A stretch of DNA of 64,000 bases from Acetobacter vaccinii (lineage in GTDB: Bacteria; Pseudomonadota; Alphaproteobacteria; Acetobacterales; Acetobacteraceae). Numbering within the stretch: the first letter of the stretch is position 1; each line of letters begins with the position of its first letter. Location of the stretch: positions 124,001-188,000 of the forward strand of contig NZ_CP043506.1 of the NCBI RefSeq assembly GCF_008365315.1, read 5' to 3'. The notes under the pieces were generated by a model, which saw nothing but the letters and a program-made list of their open reading frames with translations, ran no database searches and had not been told where the DNA came from. This document shows positions 44,648-53,399 of the stretch, piece by piece. The position numbers and the translations under genes are program-made.

Positions 44648-45160
44648 TCAGGACTTGGGCTTACGCCAGTCGTCAGCACCAGACGTGCCAGCAACTGCGT
44701 GTGTCACTTCGATCTTGCGATACGTAAAATGCAGTTCATCCATATCACGGAAGGCAGCGTTGTCCGGGTCCAGAGCGAGCGGGGTGTAGGCCTTGTAGTC
44801 AACCGCGATAGCATCCGTAAACTTGACCGTATAATACTTTTCCTGCCGGCCCATGCTGGAGGTGCGGTAATAGGTTGCCTCAATCTGCAGCACTTCGCCC
44901 GATGCAATGGCGTTCAGCAGCAGAGGGGAGGATTTATCGACATATTTGGTCAGGGATGCAGGCAGATGCACGCGCTGGCCTGTAACCTGACCGCTCTGCG
45001 GGTCACGCGGCAGGGTCACGTTATAGGTCATGGCCTGACAGAAGGCTTCGTCTTCATGTCCTTCCTGATAGATATTGCCAACGCTATCAGCAGTGAACGC
45101 ACCTTTTGTGATTTCACCCTGAGAAGAACCCGAAATTTTGACGTACAGAGGCTGTGACAT
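44648..45160 (-). CDS. hcp: T6SS tube protein Hcp
   Basis: Hcp/TssD (170 residues) forms the hexameric inner tube rings. It starts MSQPLYVKISGSSQGEITKG, has the HEDEAFCQAMTYNVTLPRDPQSG region and the beta-strand-rich C-terminal half (YRTSSMGRQEKYYTVKFTDA). Typical length. It has its own promoter-like sequence and a downstream terminator, fitting a highly expressed structural gene. Confidence 0.95.
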   Translation of the reverse strand: MSQPLYVKISGSSQGEITKGAFTADSVGNIYQEGHEDEAFCQAMTYNVTLPRDPQSGQVTGQRVHLPASLTKYVDKSSPLLLNAIASGEVLQIEATYYRTSSMGRQEKYYTVKFTDAIAVDYKAYTPLALDPDNAAFRDMDELHFTYRKIEVTHAVAGTSGADDWRKPKS

Positions 45161-45542
45161 GGCTTTAAAGCTCCCGATTACAGACTATCTTCCAGCCTTC
45201 CCGCTCTACATGCCGCGCTTATGCTGCAATGTAATGGAACGCTTAGGTAACGCCCCATTAACCACCCAGCATGATTACGTTGTCAACCCAAAAAGATGAA
45301 GAATTATATTAAAATAAACCAAAAACTTTGTATGCTAAGCAATAATATTGTTAAATTCAGGACACTATTAGTCCGATCAACACAACACAGACTTTGTAAT
45401 ATCACACAGCCTTCCGTATTTTTCTAAGGGCAACATTTTAGTTTAATTCGATTTCGAAACTAACGTGACACATCATTACAGAGACATATTTACAAAAGCA
45501 CCTACAGTCCTTGCATAGGGAAATCCTGCCCTATCGTCGGAT
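45161..45542. other. AT-rich intergenic region between tssG and hcp (382 bp)
   Basis: No gene is supported. Just after the tssG stop is a 6-bp stem ATAGGG/CCCTAT (45515-45520, 45529-45534) without a T-run. The middle is AT-rich and unexplained. The right-hand promoter for hcp lies at 45257-45286. Confidence 0.5.
45257..45286 (-). promoter_or_regulatory. hcp: candidate hcp promoter
   Basis: TTGACA (45286-45281), a perfect -35 match, is followed after 18 bp by GTTAAT (45262-45257), four of six -10 bases. It would give an hcp leader of about 90 nt. No sigma-54 GG/GC element was seen. Evidence is sequence only. Confidence 0.5.
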
Positions 45543-46547
45543 TTATACAAATCCAACATCAATCGCCTGCTCTCCCTGCGGGCTTAGCCAACTTGTCCAG
45601 CCCAGATGACTTTCCCCCAACCGGAAAGCCGCGTTTGCAGCCTGCTCAATCACAACGTCAATGCGGCAGGCCAGAGGGTCGCGCATGATCGTGCGGGTAA
45701 AGGCACACAGTGCGCTGTGCCGCTCCCCTCCCGGCAAAAGGGCCTGCAAAGCCTCAGAATCCTGCGCCGTAATCGTAATGGCAATCGTCGTGCTGGTGTC
45801 CTCAAAGCTTTCACCCAGCCTGAGGCCCTGCCCCAACGCCACCCCCGCCGCACCCGGCAGAAACTGAGCAGCGCGCGGCAATACAATCCGCCTGAGGACA
45901 CCCTCTACCACCCTCACGGTCATGCCCATGTAAGCGGACAGAATACGCTCCAGCACAGGGGCCGAACGTTCGTACTGCGACAGCAGCCCGCTCAGCGGCA
46001 GCAGCCGCAAACATTCCTTATCCGACAAAACCGCGCTATCCAGCCCCCCCAGCGCCAGAAATGGTTGGGCAAAGGCTTTGACATCAGCATTGCGAAACTG
46101 CGCGTACAGGTGACAATGCCGCCAGATATCCCCCAGAATATGGACAAGCGGATTCCCGAACAGATCAAGCAGGTCGCGGATGTTATCGGCCGCCTGACCA
46201 CCAGCCAGTACCCGCTCTGTCCAGAAATTCGGCAACGGTGAGGACGTGCCATAAAACCCCAGGAAAGTGACTTCTGCTTCCAGCGGCCAATCTTCGCTCT
46301 CCGGCAAGGCCTTCAGGCTGGCGACTTCACCACCAGGAAAGCCAAAGGACGGGAAAGAACGAAACAGAATGGAATCCCGGAAAGGAGTTTTGCGCCCGGT
46401 CTTTTCCATTTCACGTCGGGCGTACGCCTGAGCAAAGCGTAGCAGGTTAGGAAACGCAAGCTGTCCGGGGTCTGGCAACTGGGGCAGCACCTCCACTTCT
46501 GGAGTGTCGGCCGCTAATGCCTGCGGGTTGTCATCATCCTCTGTCAT
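45543..46547 (-). CDS. tssG: T6SS baseplate protein TssG
   Basis: Baseplate wedge subunit (334 residues) that pairs with two TssF copies and TssE. Family features are the N-terminal LLRFAQAYAR, DSILFRSFPSFGFPGGEVASL, VTFLGFYGTSSPLPNFWTE, LGDIWRHCHLYAQFR and LGGLDSAVLS-like blocks. It overlaps tssF by 4 bp. A 382-bp gap follows, so it closes the structural part of the cluster. Confidence 0.92.
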   Translation of the reverse strand: MTEDDDNPQALAADTPEVEVLPQLPDPGQLAFPNLLRFAQAYARREMEKTGRKTPFRDSILFRSFPSFGFPGGEVASLKALPESEDWPLEAEVTFLGFYGTSSPLPNFWTERVLAGGQAADNIRDLLDLFGNPLVHILGDIWRHCHLYAQFRNADVKAFAQPFLALGGLDSAVLSDKECLRLLPLSGLLSQYERSAPVLERILSAYMGMTVRVVEGVLRRIVLPRAAQFLPGAAGVALGQGLRLGESFEDTSTTIAITITAQDSEALQALLPGGERHSALCAFTRTIMRDPLACRIDVVIEQAANAAFRLGESHLGWTSWLSPQGEQAIDVGFV

Positions 46548-48292
46548 GACAGGCTTGTCCGCCCCTGCCGCACAGGAAAAACAAAGCGGATATTGCCGTA
46601 GGTATCATGCACCTCCAGGCACCAGACGGAATTGACCGAGGCATAAACACCCAGGAATGCGTCCATAGCCGTGGCAAACAGATAAAGCTCCTCCAGGCTG
46701 GAAAACCCCGTCCGTTGCAGTTCTATAATGGTGCGCCGCCCCCGCACGGGGGTGCCCCGCAGAATGTGGTCAAATGCCTCAGTCCGAACAGCAGCAAGCG
46801 AGGCCAGCATATTCTGACTTTTCAGTCGGGCCTGCTCATTTGCCTTGGCGCGGAAGTCATGCGCTTCAATCAGCAGGCGCAGGGCATCCACATTGTCCAA
46901 TGGCTGAAGGGTCCGCAGCAGCCCGCTTACCAGACGCCACAGAATACTGCTCTGCAAGGGCGGTGACACACCCGCATAAACCGGCACAATATTACGGACC
47001 TGGGTAATGCCCATAACCCCGCCGCCCATGCGGCATATGCCCCCCACCGGCACTCTGGCGGCCAATGCCCCGTTGGTACACAGCAGGGACGAGCTGACAA
47101 CGTCCATCTGCGGCACCACGGTATGGTCTTTCATATCCATGAAACTCAGCCATGTTTCACTCCCATACCCGATAACAGCCTGCCGGATATGGGCGGAATA
47201 GCAGTAGCCAGCTTCATCCGCGTTCACCTGGGTAAAGGCGTTGAAGTTCTGGATGGGAATATCCCCCTTATACCCCCGTCTGCGACCCCATACGGCACTG
47301 ATATTGAAGATCTGCGCCTGTGCAGCATACGGCAGGGCGGGCAGCAGCAGATATTCCACCCGGTCCTGTGCAGGGCGGATAGGCTGACCATCACAGCGGA
47401 AAAGATTGACCACCGGCACGCAGTTCAAGCGCAGGTCTTCCGGTCCCAGTTCCACCGGCAGTTCCAGCCTGCTGCGAAAGGTCAGGACAAAGGTGACCTC
47501 GCCCGCGGGCAATGCCACATCCGCCGGGATCGCAGGCAGGTCAACAAACAGGAAACGATCGGGGAAAGCCAGATATTCCAGCAAAATCCGGTAGGCCGGG
47601 GCACAATTGGCAGGCCATGGCAGCATGGCCTCACTCTCGGCAAAACCCGCCTGACTGATCGCAGAGCCAAGATGATGCGGGCGGTCCCCCAGCATGACCT
47701 CAACCGATGCCAGACCGGTCATCAGCATATGCAGCAGTATCCGCCCCGAGCGCTGGTCCCTGCCGCCCCCCAGAAACAAACGCAGCTTCTGGCTAGCCAG
47801 CTTCTGGGTCGACGCCCCCGGTTGCATGGAAAGCGTTACATACAGCCGCGTTATACCCGCATTTTCCTGCTGCCTGACCCCCGACACCACGGCAGGCACC
47901 AAAGGGACATCCCCGCAGGTCTGGAACGAACAGACCGAGGATTCAACGGGCACTGACAGCACCTCACTGCCAGAGGGCAGCACCGTATCGTGCCCCTCCT
48001 TTGCAGGGGTCAATTCAACAATGGACATCGCAGGCAGCGGACGCAGATAGTACGGTGCCAGCAGCGCCATGACGCCATGGGCCAGTTCGGGCAGACCTTC
48101 CTCCAGGCGCTGGCGTAGCTTGGCGGTCAGGAAGGCAAAAGCCTCCATCAGCCGTTCGATATCCGGGTCGTGGGACTGCTGGGACAAAAGCCCCGCAATC
48201 TGGGGGTTAGCCCGCCCGAATGCCGACCCGAGTTCTCTCAGATACGCCAGTTCATCTTCATAATAGCGCCTGTTGGAAATTTTCTCCTCCAT
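46544..48292 (-). CDS. tssF: T6SS baseplate protein TssF
   Basis: Baseplate wedge subunit (582 residues). It starts with the family N-terminus RRYYEDELAYLRELGSAFGR and continues with DPDIERLMEAFAFLTAKLRQ and APYYLRPLPAMSIVE. Full family length. Lies 15 bp after tssE and overlaps tssG by 4 bp. Confidence 0.94.
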   Translation of the reverse strand: MEEKISNRRYYEDELAYLRELGSAFGRANPQIAGLLSQQSHDPDIERLMEAFAFLTAKLRQRLEEGLPELAHGVMALLAPYYLRPLPAMSIVELTPAKEGHDTVLPSGSEVLSVPVESSVCSFQTCGDVPLVPAVVSGVRQQENAGITRLYVTLSMQPGASTQKLASQKLRLFLGGGRDQRSGRILLHMLMTGLASVEVMLGDRPHHLGSAISQAGFAESEAMLPWPANCAPAYRILLEYLAFPDRFLFVDLPAIPADVALPAGEVTFVLTFRSRLELPVELGPEDLRLNCVPVVNLFRCDGQPIRPAQDRVEYLLLPALPYAAQAQIFNISAVWGRRRGYKGDIPIQNFNAFTQVNADEAGYCYSAHIRQAVIGYGSETWLSFMDMKDHTVVPQMDVVSSSLLCTNGALAARVPVGGICRMGGGVMGITQVRNIVPVYAGVSPPLQSSILWRLVSGLLRTLQPLDNVDALRLLIEAHDFRAKANEQARLKSQNMLASLAAVRTEAFDHILRGTPVRGRRTIIELQRTGFSSLEELYLFATAMDAFLGVYASVNSVWCLEVHDTYGNIRFVFPVRQGRTSLS

Positions 48293-48307
48293 GCCCTGCT
48301 GCCCTTC

Positions 48308-48715
48308 CTATTGCGAGATACGCACCTGGCCGTTCTGGCTTATCTGAGTATCCACCTTTATTTTTCTGCCACCATCAGGCGTTTCCAACACAACATGAAT
48401 GGCAAAGCCAATCGTGCCGGGTTTGTCCCTGTCAGGAATGTAGCGGACGTTCACATGGCTCAGCCGGGGTTCGAATTTGGTGATCTGTGAGGCAATTTCT
48501 GCTTCCAGCAGCGGGATTGCATCCGTAAAACTGCCCAGCGCGCTGTTCAGATCGACCATGCCATAATCAGAGCGGATGGAAACACTACCCTTGCGGATGT
48601 TAAAAAGTTCACGAAGATGGCTGAGGACATCCGCCAGAATATCGTTCAGGTCCGGCTGGCGCTGCCGGGCCTCTTCACTATCGCTGATACGCGACAGCAA
48701 CCGACGCTCAAACAT
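48308..48715 (-). CDS. tssE: T6SS baseplate gp25-like protein TssE
   Basis: gp25-like wedge protein (135 residues) that anchors the first sheath ring. Shows the gp25 pattern SIRSDYGMVDLNSALGS and FEPRLSHVNVRYIPDRDK. Its ATG (48715-48713) shares bases with the ATG of the divergent transglycosylase gene (CATG), so its promoter must lie inside that gene or it is read through from tssC. Confidence 0.92.
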   Translation of the reverse strand: MFERRLLSRISDSEEARQRQPDLNDILADVLSHLRELFNIRKGSVSIRSDYGMVDLNSALGSFTDAIPLLEAEIASQITKFEPRLSHVNVRYIPDRDKPGTIGFAIHVVLETPDGGRKIKVDTQISQNGQVRISQ

Positions 48716-49475
48716 GACACTGCCCCTTCGCTACTACGTTACCCTGCTGCTGGCCCTGTTTGTGACGTATCATGCTCCGGCCCATGCGCTGGCCCCACCG
48801 CAGGCGGGTGCGCGCCTTTACCAGGCGGCCATAACGCTGGAAATGCACGCCACCACACCAGACGATGCCACCCACGTCATGCGCCTGCTGTGCGATGCTG
48901 CGGGGGAAGGAGACGGACGGGCAACCCGGCTGATAGTCTCCTGGTTGCTGGACCCCAACGGCCCGGAATACCAGCCCGGCCTGGCGGCACAGTGGTTGCG
49001 GCGTAGTCAGGGCGCACATATTGGCCTGCCTGCCTGCCCGCTGGACCACGATACCGCGCTGATGAAAGACATGGCCACCCTGCCCCGGCTGATCAGCCTG
49101 ACCGCACAGCAGGAAGGCGTGGACAGCAGGCTGGTGCGGGCTGTCATTCAGGTAGAAAGTGCATTCCGGCCCAAGGCCGTCTCGCAACGCGGGGCTGTGG
49201 GGCTGATGCAGCTGATGCCCGGCACCGCGCAGGATGTTGGCACGCAGGACCGTTTTGACATTGCCGACAATATCCGTGGTGGCACCCGTTACCTGGCCAG
49301 CCTGCTGCGCCGCTATAACAATGTTACGGGGCTGGCGCTGGCGGCCTATAATGCAGGCCCGGCCCCTGTGGACAAATGCCTGTGCATACCGCCTATTCTT
49401 GAAACCCGGCATTACGTGCAACAGGTTCTCTCCGCCTATGCCACCATGCCCCTGCACCCGCCAAGCTGGCAGTAG
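48714..49475 (+). CDS. SLT-type lytic transglycosylase in the T6SS cluster
   Basis: Exported peptidoglycan lytic transglycosylase (253 residues). A signal peptide (about 1-25, APAHA cleavage region) is followed by a Sel1-like helical part (about 45-105) and the SLT domain: catalytic Glu148 in AVIQVESAF, GLMQLMP (163-169) and AYNAGP (201-206). The ATG at 48714 is chosen because the signal peptide begins there, though no clear Shine-Dalgarno precedes it. It is the only plus-strand gene in the T6SS block. By analogy with MltE and TagX it may open the cell wall for the T6SS membrane complex. Confidence 0.88.
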   Translation: MTLPLRYYVTLLLALFVTYHAPAHALAPPQAGARLYQAAITLEMHATTPDDATHVMRLLCDAAGEGDGRATRLIVSWLLDPNGPEYQPGLAAQWLRRSQGAHIGLPACPLDHDTALMKDMATLPRLISLTAQQEGVDSRLVRAVIQVESAFRPKAVSQRGAVGLMQLMPGTAQDVGTQDRFDIADNIRGGTRYLASLLRRYNNVTGLALAAYNAGPAPVDKCLCIPPILETRHYVQQVLSAYATMPLHPPSWQ

Positions 49476-49532
49476 GCAACACCACCCAGGCAGTCAGACA
49501 GCCCGGCAACAGCCGTCACTATCCCAAGATGC

Positions 49533-49564
49533 CCCCTTGCAGACCACAACAGCCTGCAAGAGGG
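49533..49564. terminator. stem-loop between convergent SLT gene and tssC
   Basis: CTTGCAG/CTGCAAG (7 bp, 11-nt loop) extended by CCC/GGG after a one-base bulge lies in the 102-bp convergent gap. No T-run on either strand. Possible shared 3' end structure. Confidence 0.35.
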
Positions 49565-49577
49565 AAACACCAACGCG

Positions 49578-51059
49578 TTACGACTTGTCGAGCTTGCCGA
49601 CCAGAGAGAGCGTGAAATCCGACCCCATGTATTTGAAGTGCGGCTGCACGGCCATGGACACCCTGTACCAGCCGGGTTCACCCTCAACATCCGACACCGT
49701 GATTTCTGCACGGCGCAGCGGACGCCTGCTCCGCACTTCGGATGACGGATTTTCCTGGTCCGACACATACTGACGCAGCCAGTTGCCCAGTTCGGTCTGG
49801 AGTTCGGCCGCACTCTTCCAGCTACCAATATTCTCACGCTGTAGAACTTTGATGTAGTGCGCCAGACGGTTGATGATGAACATATACGGAAGCTGCGTGC
49901 CCAGCTTATAGTTCAGCTCTGCTTCCTTGCCCTCCGACGTCGTGCCAAAAAATTTCGGCTTCTGGGCGGAATTGGCCGAGAAGAAGGCGGCATTATCGCT
50001 GCCCTTGCGCATGGTCAGCGCAATAAAGCCCTGCTCAGCAAATTCAAATTCCCGCCGGTCGGATACCAGTACTTCTGTCGGTATCTTGGTTTCTGACTGG
50101 CCCATCACCTCATAGGTGTGCAGGGGCAGGTCTTCCACCGCGCCACCGCTTTGCGGTCCAATGATGTTGGGGGCCCAACGATAATTGGCAAAGCTGTCGT
50201 TCAGGCGGGTTGCAAACGCAAACGCGGCGTTACACCAGACGTAATTTTCTGTTTTGCCATCTGTCTTTTCTTCAAAATTGAAGTTTTCGACAGGCACGGT
50301 CGCCGCGCCATAGGGCAGGCGCGCAAGAAAACGCGGCAGTGTCAGGCCAAAATAGCGGCTGTCCTCACTGGCGCGGAAGCTGTTCCATTTGGCGTATTTC
50401 GGACCTTCGAAGATTGCTTCAAGATCTTTCAGACGGGACACTTCCTCAAAGTTGGAAACGCCAAAGAACTCGGGCGCGGGCGATGCAATAACCGGCGCGT
50501 GCGCCATGGCCCCGACAGCCGAGCTATACTGCATCAGTTTGACGTCCTGACCGCCGGGCGTAAACTGATAGTTGGCAATGATTGCCGCAAATGGCTTACC
50601 ACCAAACTGGCCAAATTCATCAACATAAACATGTTTGTACAGGCCGGACTGCACCACTTCCGGCGCATCTTCGAAATCCTGCAACAGATCGTTTTTCGAG
50701 ACGTTGAGTACCTCGATCTTGATGTTCTGGCGGAAGTCTGTCCGATCCACCACAAACTTCAGCCCGCGCCATGCAGACTCAAGGGACTGAAAGTCCGGGT
50801 GGTGCATAATGGCGTTAACCTGATCCGACAGCTTGGCGTCGATCATGGCAATCATCTGATCAACCACAGCACCCTGCACGCGCTGGTCGGCATGGGAGGG
50901 TTTGACAATTTCAGCCAGGAACGCGGCAACGCCCTTGCGGGCCTCTTCATACCCATCCTCTGTCGGGGACAGGCGGGTTTCAGCCAGCACCTGCTCCAGC
51001 AGGGACAGTTCCTGCGTTTCTTCTGTGGCGGCGGCCCCTGACGAGACTGATTCAGACAT
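49578..51059 (-). CDS. tssC: T6SS contractile sheath large subunit TssC
   Basis: Sheath subunit (493 residues, VipB/EvpB family) that pairs with TssB. Conserved segments include LESAWRGLKFVVDRTDFR, FGVSNFEEVSRLKDLEAIFEG, FLARLPYGA and the C-terminal half with FIALTMRKGSDNAAFFSAN. Full length. It follows tssB by 61 bp; the next minus-strand T6SS gene is tssE, beyond the antisense transglycosylase gene. Confidence 0.95.
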   Translation of the reverse strand: MSESVSSGAAATEETQELSLLEQVLAETRLSPTEDGYEEARKGVAAFLAEIVKPSHADQRVQGAVVDQMIAMIDAKLSDQVNAIMHHPDFQSLESAWRGLKFVVDRTDFRQNIKIEVLNVSKNDLLQDFEDAPEVVQSGLYKHVYVDEFGQFGGKPFAAIIANYQFTPGGQDVKLMQYSSAVGAMAHAPVIASPAPEFFGVSNFEEVSRLKDLEAIFEGPKYAKWNSFRASEDSRYFGLTLPRFLARLPYGAATVPVENFNFEEKTDGKTENYVWCNAAFAFATRLNDSFANYRWAPNIIGPQSGGAVEDLPLHTYEVMGQSETKIPTEVLVSDRREFEFAEQGFIALTMRKGSDNAAFFSANSAQKPKFFGTTSEGKEAELNYKLGTQLPYMFIINRLAHYIKVLQRENIGSWKSAAELQTELGNWLRQYVSDQENPSSEVRSRRPLRRAEITVSDVEGEPGWYRVSMAVQPHFKYMGSDFTLSLVGKLDKS

Positions 51060-51120
51060 AATGGTCTTCCCTTTTTAACTGGCCCTGCTGTGTTGCTTCA
51101 GCCCTGTTGGGCATCATCTC

Positions 51121-51627
51121 TCAGGCTTTGTCCTGCCCACCGATTTCATCAATCAGGCGTGCGCGCAGTGTTTCATCTGCCAGGATGGACTCAATGGCCT
51201 TGCGAAAAGCGGGCATGTTACCCAGCGGCCCCTTCAGGGCTGTCAGCGCCCGACGCAGGTCCAGCAACTGGCGCAGCTCTGGCACTTTTTCCACAATGGC
51301 TGCGGGTTCCATGTCCTTGAGCGTTGCAATATCCAGGCTGACAGTCATCTCCCCCGCAGGTTCGCCCTGCTCCTGGGCATCATCCAGACGGTTGGGCACT
51401 TTCAGGTCCAGGTGCAGCTTCTGGCTGCTCATGACATCCTTGAAATTGTCCTTGTTGACTTCCATCCGGTCCCGCTCTTCCAGCGGGGTTTCATCGGCAC
51501 GCTGGGTATAGTCCCCGATCATCAGCAGCTTGTGGGGCAGTTCCACCTCTTCTGCGGCCGCACCTGTCGCAGGGCTGTATTTGATATTAACGCGTTCTTT
51601 GGGAGCGATGGACGATGACTGAGCCAT
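51121..51627 (-). CDS. tssB: T6SS contractile sheath small subunit TssB
   Basis: Sheath subunit (168 residues, VipA family). Conserved blocks are ERVNIKYSPATGAAAEEVELPHK, MIGDYTQR, FKDVMSSQKLHLDLKVPN and LKGPLGNMPAFRKAIE. The ATG at 51627 has GGAGAT upstream; the open frame runs 18 codons further. It starts 96 bp after tssA, a spacer that includes a possible hairpin and two T-runs. Confidence 0.95.
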   Translation of the reverse strand: MAQSSSIAPKERVNIKYSPATGAAAEEVELPHKLLMIGDYTQRADETPLEERDRMEVNKDNFKDVMSSQKLHLDLKVPNRLDDAQEQGEPAGEMTVSLDIATLKDMEPAAIVEKVPELRQLLDLRRALTALKGPLGNMPAFRKAIESILADETLRARLIDEIGGQDKA

Positions 51628-51723
51628 GATGAAATCTCCACAGAATTTAAGCAAAAACAGGCAAAAAGGAAAACAGGGCAATCCGGCACACGCCCAGACA
51701 AGGACCGTGACGGTTCCGGATGA

Positions 51724-53397
51724 TCATGCCCCATTCCTTCCCTGCAACAGACCCAGGGCTGCTGCCGGATCGGTCAAAACCAGCTCCGCCAATGCCTGGC
51801 GGGCGTTCTCGCCGGGCATGGTGGCAGGTTCTGCCGACATCGCGCAACGGTGCCGCAACAGTTGCAGGTCACTACTCAATGCGGGCTCCCATTCCACAAG
51901 CCCCAGCCCCCGGGCGTTGTCAACCAGATGATCCAGCAAAGCCTCGGCCAGAATACCCGCCTTGGCATCCAGCAAAAGCCCCGCAAGCCGGAGCCGTAAA
52001 CGAAACCTGTCCCGCGCACTACCTGCCTGACCGATACTGCGCCCCAGGCTGGCCACGGCGGCTGCCACATCGCCCGACTGAAGGCACTCTGCCGCCGCAG
52101 CCCAGGCCGTACTCACCGGATCATCGCCCTGTACGGCCCCCGCTGGTGCGGATGTTACTGCCGGGCGCAGCCACTGGCGTGTTGCAGGGCTGGCAAACAC
52201 CATGCCATTCTGAAAGCTCAACTGCTCCAGCCCACTCAGCCGCGCAACGCCAGCCTGCGCCGCCCCCTGCACACTCTGGGCACACGTGCGCCCTCGTTCT
52301 CCCCCCTGATCCAACCGGGTGAGAGCCTGAGCCATTCTGTAATGACCATCAAGCCAGAAAAGACCGGAGGCAGAACAGAAAGACGCCAGTTGCTGGATCA
52401 GTTCCGACCATTGCCCCGCCTGTTCCAGAGCCTGAAACTCATCAAGCCGGGTCGTGGCAGGTGGCATAATCTGGGTAACACCCGCAGCATCTGCAGGCGG
52501 CACAAATGTCAACGACGCCCACCCGCCCCCCAGCAACACAGTCCATGCCTGCCAGTTCAACGGGTCACGCTCCAGCAGGGACAGGGCAAAACTACGGTTT
52601 TGCGTCAGAAACACATGCAGTGCTGCCTCTGCATTCTCATCCAACACCACGGGCTCAGGGGCATGGACAGGAGCAAGCGGGGCTGCCGGGGTGGGCACCT
52701 GTGGTGCCACACTCACAGGCGGAGGCACCGCAACCGGTTCTGAATGAGGTGGCGGCGGCGGTGCCTCTACCGGCACATTGTCTTCCACCGCAGGAAGGGC
52801 GTCGGGGGCCGGTTCGCTCACAGCACTTGCGGCTGCGGCCTCCCGATCAGCGCGAATATCGCGGGCCAGAATTTTGAGTGGGCCCAGCACATCACGCAGG
52901 GAGGGCGCATCCGGCAGCACCTGATCAAGCTGCCGGTCCAAAGCGTTAAGCGCGTCATATGCACGCAGGACGGCCTCTTCATCACCCGGAGGGATCGGGG
53001 CTTCTGGCACCACGCGGGATAACTGAGTAACCAGCCAGCCAAGAATACCCCGGCGCTGGCGGATACGGGCAAGCGGAGGGTATGCGCTCTCCCACTCATG
53101 CTCGACCATATGCCCGACCGCCATGATCCCCAGAGCCAAACCAGCCGTGCCTTCGGCCCGCGCAAGGGCGCAGGCCAGCCAGCACGCCACCGTCATGTCG
53201 TGGGACTGGGTGGTCAGCAGCGTGAACGCATCGCGCACCACACCTGGCCAGTCCACGCTTTTTGGCCCCTCACGCTCTGCCTGTTTCAGCCTGTTATCAA
53301 GGCTATCAAACAGCTCGGACTCCCGCACATCCGCAGGGTCCGGGTGGCCGTCTGGCAGAGCGCAAACAAGAGCCTCAAACCGGGGATCTTCAGTCAT
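51724..53397 (-). CDS. tssA: T6SS assembly cap protein TssA
   Basis: TssA (557 residues) caps the growing sheath and tube. An ImpA_N-type domain is near the N-terminus (KSVDWPGVVRDAFTLLTTQS, DMTVACWLACALAR). A proline-rich linker (about 205-250, PPPPPHSEPVAVPPP) leads to a helical C-terminal half, as in the longer VasJ-type TssA. The ATG at 53397 lies 2 bp after the kinase stop; the frame is open 25 codons upstream inside the kinase gene. Confidence 0.88.
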   Translation of the reverse strand: MTEDPRFEALVCALPDGHPDPADVRESELFDSLDNRLKQAEREGPKSVDWPGVVRDAFTLLTTQSHDMTVACWLACALARAEGTAGLALGIMAVGHMVEHEWESAYPPLARIRQRRGILGWLVTQLSRVVPEAPIPPGDEEAVLRAYDALNALDRQLDQVLPDAPSLRDVLGPLKILARDIRADREAAAASAVSEPAPDALPAVEDNVPVEAPPPPPHSEPVAVPPPVSVAPQVPTPAAPLAPVHAPEPVVLDENAEAALHVFLTQNRSFALSLLERDPLNWQAWTVLLGGGWASLTFVPPADAAGVTQIMPPATTRLDEFQALEQAGQWSELIQQLASFCSASGLFWLDGHYRMAQALTRLDQGGERGRTCAQSVQGAAQAGVARLSGLEQLSFQNGMVFASPATRQWLRPAVTSAPAGAVQGDDPVSTAWAAAAECLQSGDVAAAVASLGRSIGQAGSARDRFRLRLRLAGLLLDAKAGILAEALLDHLVDNARGLGLVEWEPALSSDLQLLRHRCAMSAEPATMPGENARQALAELVLTDPAAALGLLQGRNGA

Positions 53398-53399
53398 AC

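Noticed and set aside
44636..45157. 173-codon plus-strand open frame opposite hcp
   Set aside because: Exact antisense of the clear hcp gene with no supporting motif.
51628..51723. Terminator between tssA and tssB
   Set aside because: ATCCGG/CCGGAT is only 6 bp with a 29-nt interior, and the T-runs are 10-20 nt away; not strong enough.
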